Origin: Calamus simplicifolius
Taxonomy: Eukaryota > Streptophyta > Magnoliopsida > Arecales > Arecaceae
Direction of reading: 5' to 3'
Assembly (NCBI GenBank): GCA_900491605.1
Contig: UESW01004011.1
Coordinates: 219,443-283,442 of the forward strand
Length of the DNA: 64,000 nucleotides
In this document: piece after piece, positions 54,759 through 64,000 of the stretch
How positions within the stretch are numbered: position 1 is the stretch's first letter
Layout: the number at the start of each line of letters is the position of its first letter
Made by a program: the position numbers and the translations under genes
The notes under the pieces: generated by a model
Database searches by the model: none
The model's input: the letters and a program-made list of their open reading frames with translations, nothing else
Told to the model about the DNA's origin: nothing

Positions 54759-56287
54759 TGTTGGCCTAGATGGTAACCCAAAAGGGAGATGAATTGGGTT
54801 CTTTAAAAAATTTAAAATTACTTTATAAAAATAATTGACAAGTATAATGCTATGAAGAGATGTATGTGTGATGCAAAATAAGCTAAACAAAAAATGAAAG
54901 ATAGAGAGAAGAGTAAAAGATAAGCACAACAAACACAAGGATTTTATAGTGGTTCGGTGTTAACTACACCTACGTCCACTCCCAAGGATCTCTTGGGTAT
55001 CACTATAATCGCCCTGATTATATAGAAGTTATTGTGCAAGCTCCCAACTCAAACATATTATTTTATCCTGGGATGATAACGAATCCAACTGGTTTTCATA
55101 GGATCACCAGTACAAAACCTCTCACAAGCCTCCTAAGCTTGCATAATGCTAAACTGCTCTCTTGATTTAATCTCCTAATTAAATCAACCTACAAAGATAA
55201 TAAAGAGTTATAATACAGCAAGAATAAAGCTCCAAATAAGCAAATAAAATAATATAATCAAATAGAAATAGAAAGAGCCTGGTTAGAAGATTTCTGAAGT
55301 TGGGCTTTTCTTTTTTTTTTTTCTTTCCTTCTTTTGATCTTCCTCAAGATAGAACTTGAAGCTTTTGGAAAATTCTTCAATTTGAAGCTTGAATCAAATC
55401 TAGGGCTTTCTTCTTTTCTTCTTTTTCTCTCTTTTGATTTGGTGAAAATCCCTCAAGAGTGGCCTTTGGTTCTTGGGATTTCACTTGAGCTCTATTTTCT
55501 CTATTTTTCTCTCTAGGGCTTTGAAAGTTTTGAACTTTCCCTCTTGATTTCTCTTTTTCTTCCCTCTTCTCTTCTGAATCAACCTAAGGCTCTTACTTAT
55601 AATCACCTTCTAAATCCACTTTTAGAAGAAAACTAACCGTTATTTTTAGTTGGAAGTGTGTTTTATACGAATAGAGAAAGAGTCATTGAAGTCTGTTGAA
55701 AAAATGTCATGTTATGGAGCCATCTCTGATAGTTATGGAGTCAACTCCTGACAGCCTTGAGTCGACTCGAATAGGTTACGAGTTGGCTTAAATGTGGGTT
55801 GTCCAAAAAGTTGATTATCTGCCCGTAGAGGAGTCGTCTCTAACTTTTCTAGGGGTTAACTCGAGTTCATTAGGAGTCGACTCGAGAATCTTCAGGAGTT
55901 GACTCGAGCTGGATGCCAAAATTGTAAATCTCTCTATAACTCTGTTCGACTCGACTTAAGCTTCTATAGGAGTCGACTTGAGCTCTTTGCAGAAATGTAG
56001 TCTCTCTGTCTTTCTGATCGAGTCAACTCACCCTTTGCAGGAGTCGACTCAAGACCGTGACGAATGTGTCAAGGCATGTCGGAGTGACTCTTCACCTATG
56101 TGAGTTGACTCTAAGAGATGAAACTGACACTTAGAGTAAGACACAAGTCCAAGCTCGATTTTTTTTTTTGTAATTTCAACTAATTAATGGTACAAATTTC
56201 TAAAATACTTAATCAAAATTAATACTAATATAAGAAATATACTCATGTGATTTTTGTTATTCATCAAAATTAATATGTAGGTCAACA
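54759..56287 (-). repeat. 5' LTR of element D
   Basis: It spans 1,529 bp from TGTTGGCCTAGATGG to TAGGTCAACA. GAGTCGACTC(G/A) and related motifs cluster at 55735-56115. It is more divergent from the LTRs of A and B than those are from each other. Confidence 0.88.
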
Positions 56288-56440
56288 TTACCACATATCC
56301 ATCTTAACATGTGTTTTTTGTTACACTTAATTTATTCACATGCTATTTTAGTATTGCGCAATACTCTATTCCATATAGCATAGCTGGCCTAATAGCGATT
56401 GTATAGAATTTTTCTTTCAACTTTGCCAAGACCGGTTCTA
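56288..56440 (-). pseudogene. LINE (L1-type) reverse transcriptase scrap
   Basis: On the minus strand, with small frame breaks, the sequence corresponds to the conserved C-terminal RT block of plant LINEs: KLKEKFY-like, then RPAMLYG-like, then NKLSV-like and LRWICGN. About 50 codons remain. It directly abuts the 5' LTR of element D, so D probably landed in an older LINE copy. Confidence 0.55.
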
Positions 56441-56543
56441 AGCCCGGGTAAAGAAAAAGGATAGCGTTAGGAAGTTCATAGCCAACGTAAAACTCCGTTA
56501 GTTCCCTTAAAATATATGGACATAACTAATGCAACCATAAATT

Positions 56544-57235
56544 TTAAAATTGAAGGGGTGGGGGAAAAGCCCCCTAGCTGTTACCAAATTATTATTTTTA
56601 ATTGAAGGGGATGGAGAAGACAAAATGGGGGGGGGTCCCCCGTTACCAAATTTATTTTTTTTTTTGACTGTGGCCTGGCCACCGTGGCCAGGCCACTGCC
56701 GGCCACGGCAGCGGCCGTGGCCGGAGAAGACAAAATGGGGGGGGGGGGGTTTCCCCACTCCCCTTGTTACCATTTTTTTTTTTTGACTGTGGCCTGGCTA
56801 CCGTGGCCAGGCCACTGCCGACGACGGCAGCGGCCGTGGCCGGCTTCTCCGGCCGCGGCCACGGCCGTGGCCGAAGAAGGCAAAATGGGGGGGGGGGGGG
56901 TTTCCCCACCCCCCCTGTTACCAAATTTTTTTTTTTGACTGTGGCCTGGCCACCATGGCCAGGCCACTGCCGGCCACGGCCGAGAAGACAAAATGGGGGG
57001 GGGGGGTTTCCCCACCCCCCTGTTACCAAATTTTTTTTTTTTTTTGACTGTGGCCTGGCCACCGTTGCCAGGCCACTGCCAGCCACGGCAGCGGCCGTGG
57101 CCGGAGAAGACAAAATGGGGGGGGGGTGTTTTCCCCACCCCCTGTTACCAAATTTTTTTTTTTTTTTTTGACTGCCTGGCCGTGGCCAGGCCACAGCCGG
57201 CCACGGCAGCTGCCGTGGCCGGAGAAGACGGCCAC
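56544..57235. repeat. GC-rich minisatellite with poly-G and poly-T tracts
   Basis: There are five to six copies of a unit of about 115-130 bp. Each has a GTTACCAAATT start, a T-run of 9-17, GACTGTGGCCTGGCCACCGTGG, a GGCCACGGCAGCGGCCGTGGCC-type palindrome, GGAGAAGACAAAATGG, a G-run of 8-14 and TTTCCCCACCCC. Long open frames here result from the repetition. Confidence 0.93.
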
Positions 57236-57465
57236 GGTCTTGGCCGTGGCCTGAGGAAAATTATTACAAAAAAAAAAAAATTTAAGAGGGGGGGAGCCGG
57301 AGCACCAGAGGAGACGCCGAGTTGGAGGAGACCGCCGGGGAGCCGGAGCACCAGAGGGGGGAGCCGGAGCAGCGGACGGTAGCAACCGGATTTTTTTTGG
57401 GAGGGCAGCGGCTAGGTCAAGACGGGGAAGAAGAAGAGAAGGCCGGCCGAATGTATATATGAGTG
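57236..57465. other. GC-rich unassigned DNA
   Basis: GGGAGCCGGAGCACCAGAGG-type phrases repeat at 57292-57312, 57338-57357 and 57359-57371. No protein family is recognised. Confidence 0.5.
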
Positions 57466-58380
57466 ATTAGTGACGCAATTTATTGCGTCGCTAATCGGTC
57501 GTAATTTTTTTTTAATTTATTATGTATTAGCGACGCAACAATGCGTCGCTAATCCATCGTTAATTTGGCCTTATTATATTTATGAAAAAGGTTGCAATAC
57601 AATTAATTGCGTCGCTAATGCATCGCTAACTTGGCGCCAATATCCGGCAGAAAATTATTTTTATTTTCTAGAAATTGCATCGCTAAGGCATCGCAATATT
57701 TTTTTAATATTTTTAAATGATTAAAATAATAATTTATGATAATAATTGCGATGCATACAGTGTGTCGCAAAATTTTTTTAACTATTTCATTACATATATT
57801 TATCCAAAAAATATTGCGATGCAACTAATGCGTCGCAATTATATATATTTTATTTATTTTTTTTAAAATATTTATAAATGATAAAAATTAAAATTTATGA
57901 TAATAATTGCGATGCACAAATTGCGTCATAATATTTTTTTATACTTTTTCATTACATATATTTATAAAAAAACATTGCGACGCAACTTATGCATTGCAAT
58001 ATTATATTTATTTATTATTAATACTGATAAAAATATATTTACTAAAAATAATTGCAATGCATACATTGCGTCGTAATATTTGTTTATTTTTTCTTCAAAA
58101 ATGCGTCGCTACTGCATCGCAATAATTTTTTAATATTTATAAATGATAATATATATAATTTATGATAATAATTGCGACGCACAAATTGCGTCGCAATATT
58201 TTTTTTATACTTTTTCATTACATATATTTACAGAAAAAACATTGCGACGCAACTAATGCGTTGCAATATTATATTTCTTTTATTTATTATTACTGATAAA
58301 AATTATTTACTAAAATAATTGCAATGCATATATTGCATCGCAATATTTGTTTAATAATTTTTTTAAATTTTTATTACTTT
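57466..58380. repeat. Left array of GCGTCGC/GCGACGC repeats of CACTA-2
   Basis: Short motifs ATTGCGTCGCTAA and TTAGCGACGCAA, plus mutated forms with GCATCGC, alternate in orientation. They are separated by AT-rich spacers, with a higher-order period of about 260 bp between 57890 and 58340. They match the array at the CACTA end (60830-62003). Confidence 0.85.
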
Positions 58381-58385
58381 TTTTA

Positions 58386-60815
58386 ATAATTATAAACGAT
58401 CCGACGGTTGCGATCGATCCAAGCCATGATCGATCCCAGTTGGCAAAGATCGACGGTTGCGATCGATCGAAGCCATGATCGATCCCGGTCCGGATCGATG
58501 GTTGCGATCGATCCGACGGATTGCGATCGATCCAAGCCATGATGATCCTGATCGGTGATGACCCATCTCGGATCGTCGCGATCGATCGGATCGGTGACGA
58601 TCAAGGGTTGCGATCGATCGAAGCCATGATCGATCCCGGTCGACGACTACCGATCTTGGACTGTCGCGATCGATCGGATCGGTGACGATCCGATGGTTGC
58701 GATCATCGAAGCCATGATTAATCTCGATCGGCGATGATCCGATAGTTGCCATCGATCCAAGCCATGATCGATCCCGGTCGGCGACGATCCGATGGTTGCG
58801 ATCGATCCAAGCCATGATCGATCCCGGTCGGCGACGACCTATCTCGTACCGTCGCGATCGATCGGATCGGCGATGATCCGACGGTTGCGATCGATCGAAG
58901 CCATGATCCTGATCGGCCACAATCGATCTCAGACCATGGCGATCGGTCCGATCGACGACGATCCAACGGTTGCGATCGATCCAAGCCCTGATCCCGATCG
59001 GCCATGACCATCCCATACCAATGCGATCGGTCCAAGATCGCTGACGATCCGACGGTTGCGATCGATCCAGCCCTGATCCCGATCGGCCATGACTGATCTC
59101 GGACCGTGGCGATCGGTCTGATCGGCGATGATCCAACGATTGCGATCGATCCAAGCCCTGATCCCATCGTCCACGATCGATCTCGGACCGTGGCGATCGG
59201 TTCGATCGGCGATGATCCGACGATTGCGATCGATCCAAGCCCTGATCCGATCATCCACGATCGATCTCGGACCGTGGCGATCAGACCGATCGGCATCGAT
59301 CCGACGGTTGCCATCGATCCCAGTCCTAATCCTGATCCACCACAACCAATCTCGGACCGTAGCGATTGGTCCAATCGGCGATGATTTGATGGTTGCGATG
59401 ATCCAAGCCCTGATCACGATCGTCCACACATCTAGACCGTGGCGATTGGACGATCAGCATCAATCCGATGGTTGCCATCGATCCAAGCCCTGATCGATCC
59501 CGGTCGGTGATGAACGATCTCGAACCATCGCAATCGATCCGATAGGCGACAATCCGACGGTTGCGATCGATCCAAGCCGTGATCCCGATCGGCCACGACC
59601 GATCTCGGACCGTTGCAATCCGTCGAGATCGGCGATGATCAGACGGTTGCGATCGATCGAAGCCATGATCTGATCGGCCACGACCGATCTCGGACCATGG
59701 CGATCGGTCCGATCGGCGATGATCCGACGGTTGCGATCGATCCAAGCCCTGATCCCGATCGGGCATGACCGATCCCATACCAATGCGATCGGTCCGAGAT
59801 CGCTGACGATCCGACGGTTGCGATCGATCCAAGCCCTGATCCCGATCAGCCACGACCGATCTCGGACCATGGCGATCGTCCGATCGGTGTGATCCAACGA
59901 TTGTGATCGATCTAAGCCCTGATCCCGATCGTCCACGATCGATCTTGAACCGTGGCGATCGGACCGATCGGCATCGATCCAACGGTTGCCATCGATCCCA
60001 GCCCTGATCCTGATCCGCCACGATCGATCTTGGACCACGGCAATCGATCCGATCAGCGATGATCCGACGATTGTGATCGATCCAAGCCCTGATCTCGATC
60101 AGCCATGACCGATCTCGGACCATGGCGATCGGATCGATCGGCGTCGATCAGACGGTTGCCATCGATCCAAGCCTTGATAGATCCCGATCGGTGATGAACG
60201 ATCTCGGACCGTAACGATCGATCCGATAGGCAACAATCCGACGGTTGCAATCGATCCAAGCCATGATCCCGATCGGCCACGACCGATCTCGGACCGTTGC
60301 AATCCGTCCGAGATCGGCGATGATCCGACGGTTGTGATCGATCGAAGCCATGATCCCGATCGGCCACGACCGATCTCGGACCGTGGCGATCGGTCCGATC
60401 GGTGACGATCCGATGGTTGCGATCGATCCAAGCCCTGATCCTGATCGACCATGACTGATCCCAAACCGATGCGATCGGTCCGAGATCGCTGATGATCCGA
60501 CGGTTGCGATCGATCCAAGCCCTGATCCCGATCGGCCATGATCGATCCCGGACCATTGCGATCGGTCCGAGATCACTGACGATCCGATGGTTACGATCGA
60601 TCCAAGCCCTGATCCGATCGGCCATGACCGATCTTGGACTGTGGCATCTATCCAATCACCGATGATCCGACGGTTGTGATTGATCCAAGCCGTGATCCCG
60701 ATCAGCCACGATCGATCTCAGACCATGGCGATCGGTCCGATCGCGACGATCCGACGGTTGCGATCGATCCAAGCCCTAATTCCGATCGGCCACGATCGAT
60801 TTTGGACTGATCGCT
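58386..60815. repeat. CGATCG-rich satellite, about 29 copies of ~84 bp
   Basis: The unit runs GATCCGACGGTTGCGATCG, ATCCAAGCC(C/A)TGATCC, CGATCGGCCACGACCGATCT, CGGACCGTGGCGATCGG, TCCGATCGGCGAT. Length varies by one or two bases and the copies differ by a few percent to 20%. It contains very many GATC and CGATCG sites and almost no stop codons on the minus strand. The minus strand is therefore open for up to 282 codons in several frames. It sits between two CACTA-type arrays. Confidence 0.95.
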
Positions 60816-60829
60816 ATTTAACATAATTA

Positions 60830-61840
60830 ATTTTTTTAAAAATTGCAATGCAAAGGGTTGCATCGTATTTTTTTAATATGATAATATATTATATAAAATT
60901 TAATTTTATTTATAATAATTACGATACAACAAGTGCGTTACTAAATTAAAACATAATTTTCCTAATTTTTTGTTAATAGCATCGCTAATGCGTCGCTATT
61001 TAACATAATTAATTTTTTAAAAACATTGCGACGCAGTGTGTTGCGTTGTAATTATTTTTTCTCATATTTATACTTTATAAAAATTAATTTTATTTAAAGT
61101 ATTTGTGACGCAATTGGTGCATCACTAAATTAAAAATAATTTTTCCAATTTTTTGGTTTATTGCATCGCTATTTAATATATTTAATTTTTTTAAAAAAAT
61201 ATTGCGACGCACTGAGTTGCGTTGCAATATTTTTTTCTAATATTTATACTTTATAAAATTTAATTTTATTTAAATTATTTGCGACGCAATTGGCCCATCG
61301 CTAAATTAAAAATAATTTTTCTAATTTTTGATTTATTGCGTCGCTAATGCGTCGCTATTTAATATATTTAATTTTTTTAAAAATATTACGACGCACTGAG
61401 TTGCGTCGCAATATTTTTTTCTAATATTTATAATTTATAAAATTTAATTTCATTTAAATTATTTGCGATGCAATTGGTGCGTCGCTAAATTAAAAATAAT
61501 TTTTCTAATTTTTTAGTTTATTGCATCGCTAATGCGTCGCTATTTAATATATTTAATTTTTTTAAAAATATTGCGACGCACTGAGTTGCATCACAATTTT
61601 TTTTTTCTATAATTTATAATTAAATTTTTTTTAAATTATTTGCGACGCAATTGGTGCATCGCTAAATTTTTTTTTAATTTTTGGTTTATTGTGTCGCTAA
61701 TGCATCGCTATTTAACATATTTAATTCTTTTAAAAACATTGTGACACACTGAGTTGCATCGCAATATTTTTTCTGATATTTATATTTTATAAAAAATTAA
61801 TTTAAAAATATTGCGATGCATTATTTGCATCGCTAAATAA
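60830..61840. repeat. Right array of CACTA-2, tandem units of 170-184 bp
   Basis: Six units are seen, with GCGACGCAC(T)GAGTTGCGTCGCAAT near 61028, 61201, 61385, 61569 and 61739 followed by an AT-rich stretch. Each also holds TTTGCGACGCAATTGG(T/C)GCATCGC and ATTGCGTCGCTAATGCGTCGC. Inverted pairs make potential hairpins. Confidence 0.9.
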
Positions 61841-62003
61841 AAAAATTAATTTTTTTGATTTTCTAGTTTATTGAGTCGCTAATGCGTCGCTAATTACGTC
61901 GCAATATTTTGTTGTCACAGAGGCGTCGCAAAGTGGTCGCAATTTAGCGACGCATAATTGCGTCGCTAAATTTGCGTCGCTATTTCAGTATTTTCTTGTA
62001 GTG
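61841..62003 (-). mobile_element. CACTA-2 right terminus (terminal inverted repeat at 61991-62003)
   Basis: Read on the minus strand the end is CACTACAAGAAAATACTGAA, the classical plant CACTA terminus, followed by dense AGCGACGC/GCGTCGC subterminal motifs. CCT flanks it at 62004-62006. The matching left end CACTACAAGAAAA is not found at 47965 or elsewhere in the block. Confidence 0.9.
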
Positions 62004-62038
62004 CCTTCTAAGTAAGATGAACTAGCTTAAGCTGCCAT
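62004..62038 (-). pseudogene. Element B gag, first codons
   Basis: The ATG at 62038 reads MAA, then a stop, then ASSSYLEG, matching the start MATQAGSSFSEG of element C apart from the stop at codon 4. The frame continues at 47964. Confidence 0.85.
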
Positions 62039-62085
62039 TTGGATCTTTAGCTCTTGATCGTTAGACCAAATTCAAATGAGCACTT

Positions 62086-62097
62086 GCTCTGATACCA
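62086..62097 (-). promoter_or_regulatory. Primer-binding site of element B (tRNA-iMet type)
   Basis: GCTCTGATACCA on the plus strand, i.e. TGGTATCAGAGC on the element strand, two bases inside the 5' LTR. Confidence 0.92.
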
Positions 62098-62099
62098 AT

Positions 62100-63555
62100 T
62101 GTTGGCCCAGATGGCAACCCAAGAGGGGGGGTTGAATTGAGTTCTTAAAAATGTTAACCTTTTAAAACTATTGGCTTTGAAATAATTAAGTGCAGAATAA
62201 ATTTCAATCACAAATGAAGAGATAGGGAGAGAGACAATTAAAGCATGGCAAACACAAGAATTTATAGTGGTTCGGTGTATCCAACACATACGTCCACTCC
62301 CAAGTTCCACTTGGGTCCACACTATAATCAACTAGATTACAGCCGAGTTGTTTTACAAGATCACAACTCAAAACTTGTTGTTTCCCAGGGATCACAACGA
62401 ACCCAGCTGGTTTTCCGGGCTCACCAGCACAAAACCCAAACACAAGCTAATCTAGCTTTTCTCGAGGTACACTACCTCCACTAATTCAATCCCCCTGATT
62501 GAACTAGCAAAAATAAGAAAGATTAATGTTTGCAACAACACACAGCTCCTTAAATGAGCAAATATTCAAAGTAAATAAACAAGTTTAGAAAAGCCTGATT
62601 TGAAGATGATTGGATTTGAGCTTTTCTTCTTTTCTTCTTTTCCTCTTCTCTTTTGAGATGTTGAATCAAGCCTCAGCTCCGATTCTTCACAGATGTTGCA
62701 GATGAGAAGTTGGAAAAATCTCAAAAATAGAGTTTTTTCTTCTTTTGGAAAATCCTCCGATTTTCAAGTTGAATGCCTTGAATTTCTCTTTGAGCTTTTT
62801 GGAGTGGAAGAATTTGAATGGATTCTTTTCTCTTGATTTCTTGCTCAAGACCTCTCGGATTTTTTCAATATGATTTTTCCATTTTTCCTCTCTTTTCAAA
62901 CGAACGCTTTTCCCCTTTTTATAGATTTCGTTTAATCTATTTTTGGGTGAAACTAGCCATTGGAATGTACCTGAAAAGTTTTTTCGTACATGAAATATAG
63001 CCGTTAGGGGTTAGGTAAAGAAAATATTACCGTTTGAGCTGATCTGGCAATTTAAAATTTGTTCCTGTTAGGTTGGAGTCGGCTCCAACTTTTCAAGTGT
63101 CGGCTCCAAGTCGTGTATCAAAAATAGAAAGTTCTGAGCTCGTTGAGGAGTCGGCTCCGAAAAAGTAAAGTGTCGGCTCGCCATGTTCAGGTGTCGGCTT
63201 CAAGGTAGTCAAAAATCATGCGTTCTATCCCTGTGTCAGAGTCGGCTCCAGACACTGTAAGTGTCGACTCAGAAACTCTGGGTGTCGGCTTCGAAACTCT
63301 GGGTGTCGGCTCTGGACCGTATCAAAAATCAAAAAAAATTTGATTGGCCATGGGGTCGGCTCCAGACTTTCTAGGTGTCGACTCTAGCCTCTGAATTTTG
63401 AAACTTACCTTTGGCACTTGATTCAAAACATGTTTCTTGATGCCTTTTGATTAAACAAATATTTTTAACCCTGAAACACTTGTTAAATTTATTAGTAACA
63501 CAATGAATATACTCAATTCCTTTATTAATCATCAAAATTAATAATTGGGTCAACA
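62100..63555 (-). repeat. 5' LTR of element B
   Basis: It spans 1,456 bp and is colinear with 29265-30731 at about 95-96% identity over the part compared. The GTCGGCTCC cluster is at 63073-63395. Confidence 0.93.
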
Positions 63556-63560
63556 ATAAT
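63556..63560. repeat. Right target-site duplication of element B (ATAAT)
   Basis: It is identical to 29260-29264. Confidence 0.93.
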
Positions 63561-64000
63561 TCCTTGGCTCTTGAAGACCATAGTTAGAACCATACTATAG
63601 GGCAGTGAAGATCTCCTTTTTCCTCCAGCCTCGGCCATGCAGAAAATCATCATTGCAGCAAGGTTAATAGGCTGACCTATCAAAACACTGTCCATCACCA
63701 CAATGTCTCGCTCCGAGACATACTCAAATCGGCCAGTCTTAGGGAATAAAATCCTACTGCAGATATTATGAAGTAGCCTAAGCTCCAAGGGTAATTGATT
63801 TGCCCTAACCTCTTCAAATTCAGAAACCTCTCTACCCAACATCCTTGATAGTGCATCAGACCTCTCACTATGAATATCATCTGCTAATCTAGTGATAGAA
63901 ATGCTCATAAGATTTCCTAGCTTTTGAAAAGTAAGGTGGACTCTTTTCCCTCTAACAGAACTCATAATCCCACCATCACCCCTTGACAAATTGAAGTAAA
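63561..64000 (-). CDS. Element A extra ORF, middle part (5' piece in window)
   Basis: The open minus-strand frame enters from beyond the window and encodes LSRGDGGIMSSVRGKRVHLTF and FQKLGNLMSIS. It continues with DALSRMLGREVSEFEEVRAN, RLLHNICSRILFPKTGRFEYV and SERDIVVMDS, to SLPYSMVLTMVFKSQG at 63561. This is the same putative plant transposon protein domain as in elements B and C, undamaged over this stretch. It continues at 29264 into the coiled-coil-like tail. Together with the tail it suggests that A's version was intact before B landed. Confidence 0.8.

Larger units (their letters stand above)
50240..56287 (-). mobile_element. Sirevirus element D, 3'-truncated and heavily decayed
   Basis: On the minus strand the 5' LTR is 54759-56287, followed by a mutated primer site, gag and pol. 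It ends abruptly inside RNase H at about 50240, where the phrase matching CCAQ runs into a SINE-like scrap. The 3' quarter, extra ORF and 3' LTR are missing. The order matches elements B and C. Confidence 0.9.
29265..63555 (-). mobile_element. Sirevirus element B, inserted in A and itself twice interrupted
   Basis: On the minus strand the 5' LTR is 62100-63555, then PBS, gag start 62038-62004, composite insertion (47965-62003), rest of gag and pol 47964-44039, element C with its TSD, rest of pol 33937-33160, extra ORF 32620-31240, 3' LTR 30731-29265. Removing the insertions leaves about 9.9 kb. The LTRs differ at about 4-5% of positions in the ~380 bp I compared by eye. Both gag and pol carry numerous stops and frameshifts. 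Confidence 0.92.
26561..64000 (-). mobile_element. Sirevirus element A (Ty1/copia), interrupted by B, runs off the window
   Basis: On the minus strand the 3' LTR is 26561-28068. The 3' internal part is 28069-29264. After element B (29265-63555) and its target copy, A resumes at 63561 and continues past 64000. The two halves join in the middle of the same downstream extra ORF, proving continuity. The gag, pol and 5' LTR of A must lie beyond the window. The last five bases before the LTR, TTTCT (26556-26560), are the predicted target duplication. Confidence 0.9.

Noticed and set aside
56507..57385. Overlapping open frames on both strands with WPGHGGQATV-type repeats
   Set aside because: They are translations of the GC-rich minisatellite in all frames.
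58390..60655. Long minus-strand open frames (up to 282 codons) rich in D, R, S and P
   Set aside because: They follow the ~84-bp satellite and are open in several frames at once. The absence of stops is a by-product of CGATCG-rich repeats, not a protein gene.

Overview
This is nuclear DNA of a flowering plant from a repeat-rich, gene-poor part of a chromosome. The repertoire (Ty1/copia Sireviruses, Ty3/gypsy Tat and chromovirus elements, CACTA transposons, a TRIM-like element, plant-type telomere motifs, a plant 18S rRNA fragment, a captured nitrate-transporter-type exon) fits a large-genome angiosperm. A monocot such as a palm is my guess; it is not demonstrated. I see no complete cellular gene. 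The only host-gene-like pieces are a possible first exon at 7883-8257, an NPF transporter fragment carried by a CACTA element, and 18S rRNA pseudogene fragments.

Layout. 1-4531: mostly unassigned AT-rich DNA with an (AT)22 microsatellite and a 650-bp TRIM-like element. 4532-6590: a 2.06-kb CACTA element with AAT target duplications that carries a GC-rich, frame-broken NPF (NRT1/PTR) fragment. 6591-9429: unassigned DNA with the candidate exon behind a CT-rich leader. 9430-18720: a decayed Tat-type gypsy element whose gag was split by a 7.6-kb chromovirus (9588-17174, TSD CAGAG). 18721-24030: unassigned DNA, then Tat-type LTR pieces and two low-complexity tandem arrays. 24031-26560: a mosaic of a ~340-bp direct repeat, 18S fragments, degenerate telomere-type repeats and GCGACGC-type repeats.

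From 26561 to beyond the window end there is a stack of Sireviruses. Element A (minus strand) has its 3' LTR at 26561-28068 and its internal part runs to 29264. There it is interrupted by element B (minus, 29265-63555, TSD ATAAT), and A resumes at 63561. B is interrupted twice. Inside its reverse transcriptase lies element C (plus, 33938-44033, TSD CTTTG), a young copy with open gag and pol. Inside its gag, after about twelve codons, lies a 14-kb composite block (47965-62003). That block has one intact CACTA terminus and is flanked by CCT on both sides. It holds an LTR-like sequence, a copia remnant E, a SINE-like scrap, a decayed Sirevirus D, a LINE scrap, a GC-rich minisatellite, GCGTCGC subterminal arrays and a ~2.4-kb CGATCG-rich satellite.

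The order of events can be read from the target duplications: A, then B into A, then C and the composite block into B; separately, Tat, then the chromovirus into Tat. All A-D elements share the tRNA-iMet primer site where it is visible, the downstream extra ORF in A-C, and dense GTCGACTCC/GTCGGCTCC repeats in the LTRs. The elements do not cooperate as an operon; the window is a record of serial self-insertion.
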